Shown in pieces: positions 43,441-50,623 of a stretch of DNA of 53,136 bases. Under the pieces are notes generated by a model, which saw only the letters and a program-made list of their open reading frames with translations, had not been told where the DNA came from and ran no database searches. The number at the start of each line of letters is the position of its first letter. Position 1 is the first letter of the stretch. Origin of the DNA: JAATFY01 sp049276515 (GTDB lineage: Bacteria > Pseudomonadota > Alphaproteobacteria > UBA9219); assembly GCA_049276515.1 (NCBI GenBank), contig JBASWO010000111.1, positions 1 to 53,136 on the forward strand. The letters are read 5' to 3'. The position numbers and the translations under genes are program-made.

Positions 43441-43554
43441 GTGTAATTCTAAAAATCGTGCGGCAGGGGAACACTCCGAGACATTACGGAGCAAAAAAGT
43501 TTATGTGGAGAACAACATATTCAGGTGCAGGGGCGTCACTCTGAAACCATAAAT

Positions 43555-43644
43555 TGGCGGAGAGGATGAGATTCGAACTCACGAACGGCTTGCACCGTTA
43601 CACACTTTCCAGGCGTGCGCCTTCAACCACTCGGCCACCTCTCC
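43555..43644 (-). tRNA. tRNA-Ser(GGA)
   Basis: The minus strand folds as a class II tRNA: acceptor arms GGAGAGG and CCTCTCC, a D-arm with GCCGAGTGG, an anticodon loop CTGGAAA with GGA (reads UCC/UCU), a long variable arm, a T-arm with GTTCGAATC, discriminator G and encoded CCA. The long variable arm and GGA both point to serine. The flanks (43441-43554 and 43645-43722) show no gene. Confidence 0.96.
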
Positions 43645-43722
43645 GTTTTCTGCACATCATGACCGAAGGTTGAACCCAGCCACGTCTTGAAACAGACCCG
43701 AGCCTATAGCGGCAATAGGCCC

Positions 43723-43756
43723 AAAAGAAAAGAGCGGCCTTTAAGGGCCGCTCTTT
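43723..43756 (-). terminator. Rho-independent terminator of the HU gene
   Basis: Arms AAAGAGCGGCC (43729-43739) and GGCCGCTCTTT (43746-43756) form an 11-base stem, followed on the minus strand by TTTTCTTTT. It lies 30 bases after the stop of the HU gene. Confidence 0.88.
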
Positions 43757-43785
43757 CCGAATACCGCTGAAAAGCGGCAGTTGGC

Positions 43786-44085
43786 TTACTTGCCTACTGC
43801 TTCTTTCAGTTCCTTGCTTGCGCGGAAAGCGATCTTCTTCTTCGCTGGAATTGAGATGGTTTCGCCTGTTGCAGGATTGCGGCCCATACGAGCAGCGCGC
43901 TTGCGAACCTGGAGAATGCCGAGACCAGCAATACGAATACGGTTACCCTTCTTGAGGTTCTTAACGATCAAAGCAACCAGGTCTTCGTTGACTTGGTTCA
44001 TTTGCTTCTTCGGCATATCGAACTTCGCAGCCAAATCAGCCGAGATATGCTTCAAGGTAACTGTGGGGGCGGTTGCTGTTGCCAT
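43786..44085 (-). CDS. HU-family DNA-binding protein
   Basis: The 99-residue protein has the HU/IHF fold. The arm motif GRNPATGETISIPAKK contains the DNA-intercalating Pro, and the dimer core is formed by the N-terminal helices. The N-terminus has about 10 more residues than E. coli HU, as in some alphaproteobacterial forms. It compacts and bends DNA. AAGGA precedes the ATG, and a strong terminator follows the stop. Confidence 0.92.
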   Translation of the reverse strand: MATATAPTVTLKHISADLAAKFDMPKKQMNQVNEDLVALIVKNLKKGNRIRIAGLGILQVRKRAARMGRNPATGETISIPAKKKIAFRASKELKEAVGK

Positions 44086-44253
44086 TGTATTATTCCTTAG
44101 TGAGTTGAAGGGACGACTAACAAAATCAATGTTGCATACAACTATGCATTTTTGGCAAGGCCAAAAAACGCTTATGTCATATGGCGAATCTGAGTTTATT
44201 AGAAGTCAAAGCGGCTGGCAAACCTTTAAAAATGGGGGTTTTAACCCCCATCC

Positions 44254-45126
44254 TTAATTATGACGGTCACGAATATTGCCACCCAGAACAGCGGCAGCGC
44301 TGCCCACAAAACCACCCACAAGGAGCGAAAGAGCTAAGCAAATGGATAAGATAGAGGCCATTTTCCTAGCATTATCAGCTATTTCGCGTATCTGTGCCTG
44401 ATCGACAGATTGGCGCGCTACAATATCATCCACACGTTTACGAGCGTCTGTTTCAGCAAGATTAGTGCGTACCATGACCAATTGGGTCAGATAGGTCTTA
44501 TCTTCCTCGGTTAGGGAATTATCCTTAAATCCACGCATGAGGATGCGATTAGCCTCGCCGCGAACCTCCTGATCCCCAGCTGTAACGGTGGGAGGTGAGG
44601 TCCGAAAGAGGCTATCTGTATAATAAGCGATCGGATTGAGAGCACTATTTTGAGCATCAGTTGCCTTTGCACTCATCGAACGCTCATGCATTGCGGTTGC
44701 AATATGCGCATGCTTTCCAAGCATCGAGCCAGCTGATGTAAAGGCAGCCACCATAATCATGGTCGCAACTGCCCAAGTAATAAAACCATGCGCAGTGTCA
44801 CGGAAATAAACTTCATGATTATGGACATTCAACCAACGGGTACGAAGGCGGCCTGCAAGATACCCACCAATTGAAGCTGCTATCCATTGCACAACAACCA
44901 TCCAGATGATGGAAGCAGCAGCGATACCTTTAGCCGTGTCACTATCAAAATCAGGTCGAATGGCAAAACCAAGGCCCGCACCTAATACTGTGAGAACAAG
45001 AGTTGTTGCTAAGGTCGCAAAAACACCACCCATAATAGCTGCCCATGAAATGGCGGGCTTTGGGTGATAATGCACATGATCTTGCACAACATATTGATCA
45101 GATGTGGGAGGAACGATGGTTGCCAT
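44254..45126 (-). CDS. Membrane protein with four helices and a periplasmic loop (unknown family)
   Basis: The 290-residue protein has hydrophobic segments at about 24-52, 70-95, 110-135 and 260-282. The central 120 residues (MHERSMSAKATDAQN to VDDIVARQ) are charged and helical. The start KPAISWAAIMGGVFATLATTLVL resembles alphaproteobacterial proteins of unknown function with an AIIAG-like first helix. AAAGGA precedes the ATG at 45126. It lies 11 bases after a 30-residue membrane miniprotein gene, and both probably form one operon. I cannot give a function. Confidence 0.7.
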   Translation of the reverse strand: MATIVPPTSDQYVVQDHVHYHPKPAISWAAIMGGVFATLATTLVLTVLGAGLGFAIRPDFDSDTAKGIAAASIIWMVVVQWIAASIGGYLAGRLRTRWLNVHNHEVYFRDTAHGFITWAVATMIMVAAFTSAGSMLGKHAHIATAMHERSMSAKATDAQNSALNPIAYYTDSLFRTSPPTVTAGDQEVRGEANRILMRGFKDNSLTEEDKTYLTQLVMVRTNLAETDARKRVDDIVARQSVDQAQIREIADNARKMASILSICLALSLLVGGFVGSAAAVLGGNIRDRHN

Positions 45127-45137
45127 TTGATGTTCCT

Positions 45138-45230
45138 TTAGCGCCAGAACAAGGCAAGCAGAAGAACGATTGGCAACGGAATGCCGAGCATCCAAAGTAA
45201 TAAACCACGTCCAAAACCTAAATCAGCCAT
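45138..45230 (-). CDS. 30-residue single-pass membrane miniprotein
   Basis: ATG at 45230 and stop at 45138 give MADLGFGRGLLLWMLGIP and a continuous hydrophobic stretch ending ALFWR. AGGAGAG lies 5 bases before the ATG, a near-ideal ribosome site. The gene lies 11 bases upstream of the four-helix membrane protein gene, so both should be translated from one mRNA. One helix of about 20 residues with a basic end suggests it may bind or stabilise that protein. No family is recalled with confidence. Confidence 0.7.
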   Translation of the reverse strand: MADLGFGRGLLLWMLGIPLPIVLLLALFWR

Positions 45231-45313
45231 TTGACTCTCCTGTAAGATAATTTTTCAGGAGAACACTTCAGCAAGTTTTTCATAAAAAAGAGATGTGGTT
45301 CGGACTTATAAAC

Positions 45314-46018
45314 TCAATACATCTTTGCGGCTTTTTTATTGGGAGCTTTGTACTGCAAAATATCACCCGCGCGAATTTCGACAGAGTCACGATGGCGAAG
45401 ATTTTTTGCTTGTTGTGCTGTGACGAGTTTATAATGACGTATGCCATCGAGAGCAGCCGCAACATCCCAACAATCATCTCTATTAGAAATCCATAACTTC
45501 GTATCGAAGCGTCGTAAATCACATGCGACTGAATAAGCGGTCAGTGTTTTAGATTGTCCTGACACATATTCATGAAAATAGGACATCGCCAACTCGCGTA
45601 AGTTGCGATAGACGGGATCACGCCAACGCAACCACACGTGATTGCTTTTAGAAATCGCACCCCAACAGCCCTTATGCTTAAAAACAGCGATGACATGATC
45701 GCAATCACCTTTAGCTTGCATATCCATAACCAAGGGTGGCGAACCATTGATCCAGAAAGCACAGGCCGCTGTAAAAGCTGCTTCAATGCAATGCGCACGT
45801 CTTTGACGCAAAACTTCTGTAACCGAAAGGCAGGTATCACCACCCGGCTCGAAATTAATGGGGATGTCATTGATAAAATCCTGCACCTTCTCAGGTGAGG
45901 TCAATTTAGCCAGTTGCGCTGCCTGATGACGTGGCAGACCGAGCTTGATACCCAAGGAAATGCGCTGTTTCACAATCTTCGCTTTCACTGATTCAACTGT
46001 TAGATTAAGGGCCTTCAT
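45314..46018 (-). CDS. Transglutaminase-like/cysteine-protease-fold protein
   Basis: The 234-residue protein has a Cys in RRAHCIEAAFTAACAFW followed by a conserved-looking D-H in GDCDHVIAVF, and the later KSNHVWLRWRDPVYR. The Cys, His and Asp arrangement resembles transglutaminase-like domains. It shows no signal peptide. The start could be the ATG at 46018 or the GTG at 46021; no strong ribosome site is visible. It is divergent from the MFS gene at 46054. The family is a tentative call and the substrate unknown. Confidence 0.55.
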   Translation of the reverse strand: MKALNLTVESVKAKIVKQRISLGIKLGLPRHQAAQLAKLTSPEKVQDFINDIPINFEPGGDTCLSVTEVLRQRRAHCIEAAFTAACAFWINGSPPLVMDMQAKGDCDHVIAVFKHKGCWGAISKSNHVWLRWRDPVYRNLRELAMSYFHEYVSGQSKTLTAYSVACDLRRFDTKLWISNRDDCWDVAAALDGIRHYKLVTAQQAKNLRHRDSVEIRAGDILQYKAPNKKAAKMY

Positions 46019-46053
46019 CACAGCAGGCAATACAGGGCTGATTTCTTAAGCAA

Positions 46054-47496
46054 ATGACGACAAAATCACTTTCACCTGCACGTTCTATTATCACACCGCT
46101 CATCGTCGCCTGCGCGCTCTTTATGGAGCAGCTGGATGGATCGATAATTGCAACAGCCCTGCCATCGATCTCGCGTTCTCTGAATACAGATCCTCTGCAC
46201 CTTAATCTTGCCATCACCTCTTATATGTTAAGCCTCGCCGTTTTTATTCCTCTCAGCGGCTGGCTTGCTGATCGGCTTGGGGCCCGCACCATTTTCCGTG
46301 CAGCGATTATTGTTTTTATGTTGGGCTCAATTGCCTGTGGATTATCCCACGACCTTTTATCTTTAGTGCTTTCACGCATGTTGCAGGGTGCAGGTGGCGC
46401 TCTGATGGTTCCCGTAGGCCGTCTCGTTCTTTTGCGCACCGTTCCGAAATCACAACTTGTTGATGCTATGGCTTGGGTTGCAGCGCCCGCCATGATTGGC
46501 CCCATTCTTGGACCTCCTCTCGGCGGTTTAATTGTGACCTATGCGTCCTGGGAGTGGATATTTTACGTCAATATTCCAATCGGTCTTTTAGGTCTTTTTC
46601 TTGCCACCCGTTATGTCGACAATATCAAAGGTCGCGCACGCGAGCCGCTTGATCAAAGAGGCTTCTTTTTGATGGCTCTCTGTTTAGGCGGATTGATGTT
46701 CGGCTTTGAGACTTTAGGCCGTCATTTGATATCAGATGCTATTGCCGGCGCCTTCCTTTTAGGTGGGGCCATCTGTTTTGGCCTTTATCTCTGGCACTAT
46801 AAGCGGATTGAACACCCAATTATTGATCTGAGCCTCCTTAAATACCCAACCTTTCGTGCGTCTGTTCTGGGTGGCTCTTTAACGCGCATCGCCATTGGCG
46901 CTCTCCCCTTTTTATTGCCGCTTACTCTGCAATATGGGTTTGGTATGAACCCTGCCACATCTGGGCTTTTGACTTTTGCTGGTGCGGCTGGCGCCATTCT
47001 CATGAAAATTATCGCTACACAGATTATTCGCACCCTTCGTTTTCGGCCCGTTCTACTTCTCAATGGCTTCATCAATAGTTTTTTCATTGCCGGCTGCGCT
47101 TTGTTAGCCACCACAACACCGCACAGTGTTATTTTTATCTTCCTTTTGATTGGTGGGTTTTTCCGCTCTCTGCAATTTACTGCTCTCAATACAATCGCTT
47201 TTGCTGATATCCCTTCACACCTCATCAGCCGCGCTAATACTTTTTATAATATGATGCAGCAGCTGACGCTCAGCCTTGGCGTCGCTGTTGGTGCCATGGG
47301 CCTCAATATTTCTCTCTCGCTCCGCGGCCAAGACGTACTCAGCGCTCATGACTTCTGGCCCGTTTATGTTGGCCTCAGCCTCCTTCCTCTACTCTCCCTT
47401 TTCTCCTTTTTACCTCTTGCCGCTAATGCAGGCGCTGAAATGAGCGGTCATCAAGTGCCTGCCAAGGAATCTGAGTTGAAAGAGCCAGTTCCGTAA
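46054..47496 (+). CDS. DHA2-family MFS multidrug exporter (EmrB/QacA-like)
   Basis: The 480-residue protein has fourteen hydrophobic segments. It has the DHA2 signature LDGSIIATALPSISRSL in helix 1, the A motif GWLADRLGARTIF, and the antiporter motif C-like GPILGPPLGGLIV in helix 5. It should pump drugs out by proton antiport. It is divergent from the transglutaminase-like gene and lies 34 bases before a second MFS gene. No TetR or MarR regulator gene is adjacent. Confidence 0.88.
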   Translation: MTTKSLSPARSIITPLIVACALFMEQLDGSIIATALPSISRSLNTDPLHLNLAITSYMLSLAVFIPLSGWLADRLGARTIFRAAIIVFMLGSIACGLSHDLLSLVLSRMLQGAGGALMVPVGRLVLLRTVPKSQLVDAMAWVAAPAMIGPILGPPLGGLIVTYASWEWIFYVNIPIGLLGLFLATRYVDNIKGRAREPLDQRGFFLMALCLGGLMFGFETLGRHLISDAIAGAFLLGGAICFGLYLWHYKRIEHPIIDLSLLKYPTFRASVLGGSLTRIAIGALPFLLPLTLQYGFGMNPATSGLLTFAGAAGAILMKIIATQIIRTLRFRPVLLLNGFINSFFIAGCALLATTTPHSVIFIFLLIGGFFRSLQFTALNTIAFADIPSHLISRANTFYNMMQQLTLSLGVAVGAMGLNISLSLRGQDVLSAHDFWPVYVGLSLLPLLSLFSFLPLAANAGAEMSGHQVPAKESELKEPVP

Positions 47497-47530
47497 GTTA
47501 AATAAGGGCCTCATGTGAAAGCAGGCCTTT

Positions 47531-48748
47531 GTGACCACCCCTTTAGATCCGAACAATTCGCTGAAACGAGATTCCCTCATTATGGGATTGATTGGCTCAG
47601 CGCATTTTACCAGCCATTTCTTTCAATTGAGCCTGCCGCCGCTTTTTCCCCTTCTGCATGATCATTTTAATGTCAGCTATGTCGAACTGGGATCCATTCT
47701 GACCATTTTTTATCTTGTTTCAGGTATCTGCCAAGCTTTTGCCGGCATTCTTGTAGATCATTATGGGGCACGCCGCATTTTGATAGGCGGCATTGGCTTG
47801 ATGGCGACCTGCGTAGGTCTCATGGGGTTTGTGACAGAATTTTGGATGCTTTACCCGCTGATGGCTCTCGCCGGTCTTGGCAATGGCGTTTTCCACCCCG
47901 CAGACCTCTCAGCCCTTTCCCATCAGGTGAGTAAACGCCGATTAGGGCGCGCCTATAGTATTCATGCAGCATCGGGGCGGTTTGGTTTTGCCAACGCCCC
48001 ACTTCTTGTAGGCACACTAGCCACTCTAGTTGATTGGCGCCTAGCTCTTTGGGTTGCTGGCGGCTTTGGCTGGATCATCACCTTGATCTTTATCCTCTAT
48101 AGCCATCATGTCATGCCGGATCATGGCGATGGCCACCATGCGCACAACCATCCCAAAGTTACCTATCTCAAAATCATCACGACACCCGCCATTTTGCTGG
48201 GCATTGGCTATTTTATTTTTACAACCGCCGCAGGAAGTGGCTTTCAAGCCTTCTCGAGCGTTTCCTTTGTCGAATTTTTTCATGTCGAGCTGCATGTCGC
48301 TGCCTCTATGCTCTCGGCTTTTCTGGTGAGCTCGGCAACAGGTATGCTCTTAGGCGGCTTCATTGCCGATCACACAGAAAAGCATGTGAGTGTTGCCGTG
48401 ATAGGCCTTGGCATGAGCGCTGTTCTGATGAGTGTTCTGGCGGTTGATGTCCTACCCTTAGCGCTCGTAACAATCTTGATCTGCATTATTGGTTTATCGG
48501 AAGGCGTGGTCTCACCGTCGCGTGATATTCTCATTAAAGGTGCCGCGCCGCCTGGCTCAACGGGACGCGTTTTTGGCTTTGTTTATTCTGGTGTCGATGC
48601 TGGCGCCACATTAGCACCCTTATTCTTTGGCCTTCTTATCGATGCGCACGCCTATCATATGCTGTTTGCTGTGGTCGCTTTGCTGTATGCTGCCGGCATT
48701 CCTTTTGTCATTCCCATTGGCAGGCGCCAACTTGCCAAGAGAGCATAA
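47531..48748 (+). CDS. MFS transporter, fosmidomycin-resistance-like
   Basis: The 405-residue protein has twelve membrane helices. The first SAHFTSHFFQLSLPPLFPLL and the A-motif DHYGARRILIGGIGLMA resemble Fsr-type exporters, as does NGVFHPADLSALS. A His-rich cytoplasmic loop HGDGHHAHNH lies between helices 6 and 7 and could bind metal. The start is GTG at 47531. It is close behind the DHA2 exporter, likely in the same operon. The substrate is unknown. Confidence 0.8.
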   Translation: MTTPLDPNNSLKRDSLIMGLIGSAHFTSHFFQLSLPPLFPLLHDHFNVSYVELGSILTIFYLVSGICQAFAGILVDHYGARRILIGGIGLMATCVGLMGFVTEFWMLYPLMALAGLGNGVFHPADLSALSHQVSKRRLGRAYSIHAASGRFGFANAPLLVGTLATLVDWRLALWVAGGFGWIITLIFILYSHHVMPDHGDGHHAHNHPKVTYLKIITTPAILLGIGYFIFTTAAGSGFQAFSSVSFVEFFHVELHVAASMLSAFLVSSATGMLLGGFIADHTEKHVSVAVIGLGMSAVLMSVLAVDVLPLALVTILICIIGLSEGVVSPSRDILIKGAAPPGSTGRVFGFVYSGVDAGATLAPLFFGLLIDAHAYHMLFAVVALLYAAGIPFVIPIGRRQLAKRA

Positions 48749-48801
48749 TTTACTTTTGTTGCCAGCATTGATAGAGTTGCCTTCTGTAACTGGAGATTTT
48801 T

Positions 48802-49080
48802 ATGGATAAAACCTCAGCAATTTTGACAGCTATTATGACTTTAGCGCTCGTGATCCTTATCGCACCGAACGTTATTGCCATGAACCGCGGCAAAGCTTTG
48901 CGTAATATCGCCCTCTGGCTCGCGATCTTCGCTGGGCTTGGTATAATCTATAAAACCTTTGGCCCTGGCAGCAATCAGCCACTCTTTAATGGCCCCGGCA
49001 TGATGCAATCAGAGCAGGATACAACACTTCCTATGCCGGGCGATGATGGCAGCCAGGGTTTTACGCCGCCGAAAGAGTAG
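48802..49080 (+). CDS. Small two-helix membrane protein
   Basis: The 92-residue protein has two membrane helices (about 6-24 and 33-52) and a Pro/Gly-rich polar tail. The stretch RGKALRNIALWLAIFAGLG resembles the N-terminal helix that precedes aspartic-protease domains in alphaproteobacterial TIGR02281-type proteins, but here no protease domain follows. The last 20 bases overlap the end of the convergent MoaB-like gene. Function unknown. Confidence 0.6.
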   Translation: MDKTSAILTAIMTLALVILIAPNVIAMNRGKALRNIALWLAIFAGLGIIYKTFGPGSNQPLFNGPGMMQSEQDTTLPMPGDDGSQGFTPPKE

Positions 49081-49828
49081 TCTCTTCAATTTTGGGCTCG
49101 CCCTTATTGCGAGCGACCATAGAAAATACATCTTGAGACGCCTTTTGAACCGCAGCTTTATCCGTGCCGCGCACAACGAGGGTTGTTCCCCAACGCCCCT
49201 CACGCTGCCAAGGATAGGAACCAATATCGAGATCAGCATAAGATGCGGCAAGCGCGGCTAATTCATCCGCTACAACATTTTCAGGTATTTGCGCCACGAT
49301 TGAGACCATATGTATCGTGGGGCCATGTTCTAACGTGGTGATAAGATGATCCATCATGCTCTGCATAATGTTAGGAACACCTGCCATCACATAAACATTT
49401 TCAACTGAAAAACCTGGCGCGATGCTGACAGGATTATCGATCAACTGGGCACCCTCCGGCATGCGCGCCATACGTAAGCGTGCCGCATTAAGTTTGGCGG
49501 CTGTGTAATGTGCCTCTAAGCGTTTGCGCGCTTCTGGATTTTCAACAATGGGTCTCCCGAAAGCTTTAGCGATCGAGTCAGCCGTAATATCGTCATGCGT
49601 TGCGCCAATTCCACCGGTTGTAAAAACATACGTATATTGTCTCCGCATCTCATTTACAGCTCTTACAATATGCTCTTCGATGTCGGCGACCACACGCGCT
49701 TCAGCGAGCTTGATACCAACCGACGTCAATTTCACAGCGATGTAATTGAGATTACTGTCCCGCGTGCGGCCTGACAGGATTTCATTGCCAATAATTAGGA
49801 CAGCTGCCGTTGGGTTTTTATCAGCCAT
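49061..49828 (-). CDS. MoaB/CinA-N-like molybdopterin-binding domain protein
   Basis: The 255-residue protein starts AAVLIIGNEILSGRTRDSN, and has TTGGIGATHDDITADSIAKAFG, both diagnostic for the MoCF-binding domain found in CinA and MoaB. The rest follows the CinA-N pattern (GAQLIDNPVSIAPGFSVENVYVMAGVP). It lacks the C-terminal CinA deamidase domain. This stand-alone layout is common in alphaproteobacteria; the role may be in nucleotide pyrophosphate repair or cofactor handling. The ATG at 49828 overlaps the upstream gene by eight bases. Confidence 0.88.
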   Translation of the reverse strand: MADKNPTAAVLIIGNEILSGRTRDSNLNYIAVKLTSVGIKLAEARVVADIEEHIVRAVNEMRRQYTYVFTTGGIGATHDDITADSIAKAFGRPIVENPEARKRLEAHYTAAKLNAARLRMARMPEGAQLIDNPVSIAPGFSVENVYVMAGVPNIMQSMMDHLITTLEHGPTIHMVSIVAQIPENVVADELAALAASYADLDIGSYPWQREGRWGTTLVVRGTDKAAVQKASQDVFSMVARNKGEPKIEETTLSAA

Positions 49829-50303
49829 GTTTTGCTTTAAACTCGAATAGTTTTGAACGCTGCACCGGTAAAGATGGCAGATCTGCATGGTGTATAGCGC
49901 GACGCATAGGCGATGGTGAATAGAAAATATCTTGAATTTGCAAGATGGTAAAAACAACCTTCCTCACACTTATTTTCTCAACACCTAATTGCTCAAGCTC
50001 AAAAACCAGAACTGGTGTTTGAATATCAGTGCGGCGTAAAATTGTTTGTTTTGTATCAACATAAACCGCGGCCAATCTTAGACCAAGCTTACGACCAAGG
50101 ATGGCCATGATCAGCGACATATTATTGAGAACGACAGGCGAGCTTAACCGTAGTGCGGCAATCTGCTCTATCTGCTGCCAATCCTTTAGCCCTTTTTCTA
50201 AATCTGAAGGATATCCGGGCTGTCCGCGACCAGCCATTGCCAAGGCGGCATCCTGAAAGGCCGTTAAAGAAAATTCTTGTTCTCGAGGTAGAATCTTCAC
50301 CAT
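49821..50303 (-). CDS. Hypothetical cytoplasmic protein
   Basis: I do not recognise this 160-residue protein. It has no signal peptide or membrane helix. A helix-rich first half (KGLKDWQQIEQIAALRL) is followed by a mixed region with KLGLRLAAVYVDTKQTILRR and QTPVLVFELEQLGVEKISVRKVVF. The last eight bases overlap the MoaB-like gene start, and the start lies 3 bases after the stop of the small secreted protein gene, so all three seem co-transcribed. Confidence 0.6.
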   Translation of the reverse strand: MVKILPREQEFSLTAFQDAALAMAGRGQPGYPSDLEKGLKDWQQIEQIAALRLSSPVVLNNMSLIMAILGRKLGLRLAAVYVDTKQTILRRTDIQTPVLVFELEQLGVEKISVRKVVFTILQIQDIFYSPSPMRRAIHHADLPSLPVQRSKLFEFKAKHG

Positions 50304-50306
50304 GAC

Positions 50307-50543
50307 TTACTGCTGGGTACACACAGCTGAAACATAAATGCTGCGCGGCATCTGAATGACGCCTTTTGCCTTGATCTCCGCAACGTAATTATTTTCATCA
50401 GCTATAAGTTTTTGCTGCTCAGCTAACACAGCACTCCGTGCCTGCTGACAATTATCCATGCTTGTAAAAGGTGTTTGATAATTGGATGGCTGTTGGCCCG
50501 TGAAAAACCAGGTCACCAATAAAAGGACAGCTCCGCTATTCAT
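50307..50543 (-). CDS. Small secreted protein with two cysteines
   Basis: The 78-residue protein has a short hydrophobic N-terminus (AVLLLVTWFFTG) that may be a signal or anchor sequence. Two Cys (in SMDNCQQARS and SAVCTQQ) could form a disulfide in the periplasm. AGGAG lies 7 bases before the ATG. It is the first gene of a leftward three-gene group. I do not recognise the family. Confidence 0.6.
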   Translation of the reverse strand: MNSGAVLLLVTWFFTGQQPSNYQTPFTSMDNCQQARSAVLAEQQKLIADENNYVAEIKAKGVIQMPRSIYVSAVCTQQ

Positions 50544-50566
50544 GACAATCTCCTGCCAAATAACAT

Positions 50567-50596
50567 AAACCCCGCCTTCTTTCGAAGGCGGGGTTT
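50567..50596 (-). terminator. Rho-independent terminator after the pyrophosphatase gene
   Basis: AAACCCCGCCTTC and GAAGGCGGGGTTT are perfect 13-base arms around a 4-base loop, 27 bases after the stop of the pyrophosphatase gene. The T-run after the stem is short (TTTATGTT on the minus strand). The symmetrical arms may also terminate weakly in the other direction. Confidence 0.85.
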
Positions 50597-50623
50597 AGCT
50601 TAGACCAGGAATGAGGTCTTGTC

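Noticed and set aside
46797..47225. Leftward open frame of 142 codons inside the DHA2 exporter
   Set aside because: It is antisense to a clear membrane transporter with conserved motifs; its basic composition is that of a reverse frame of hydrophobic codons.
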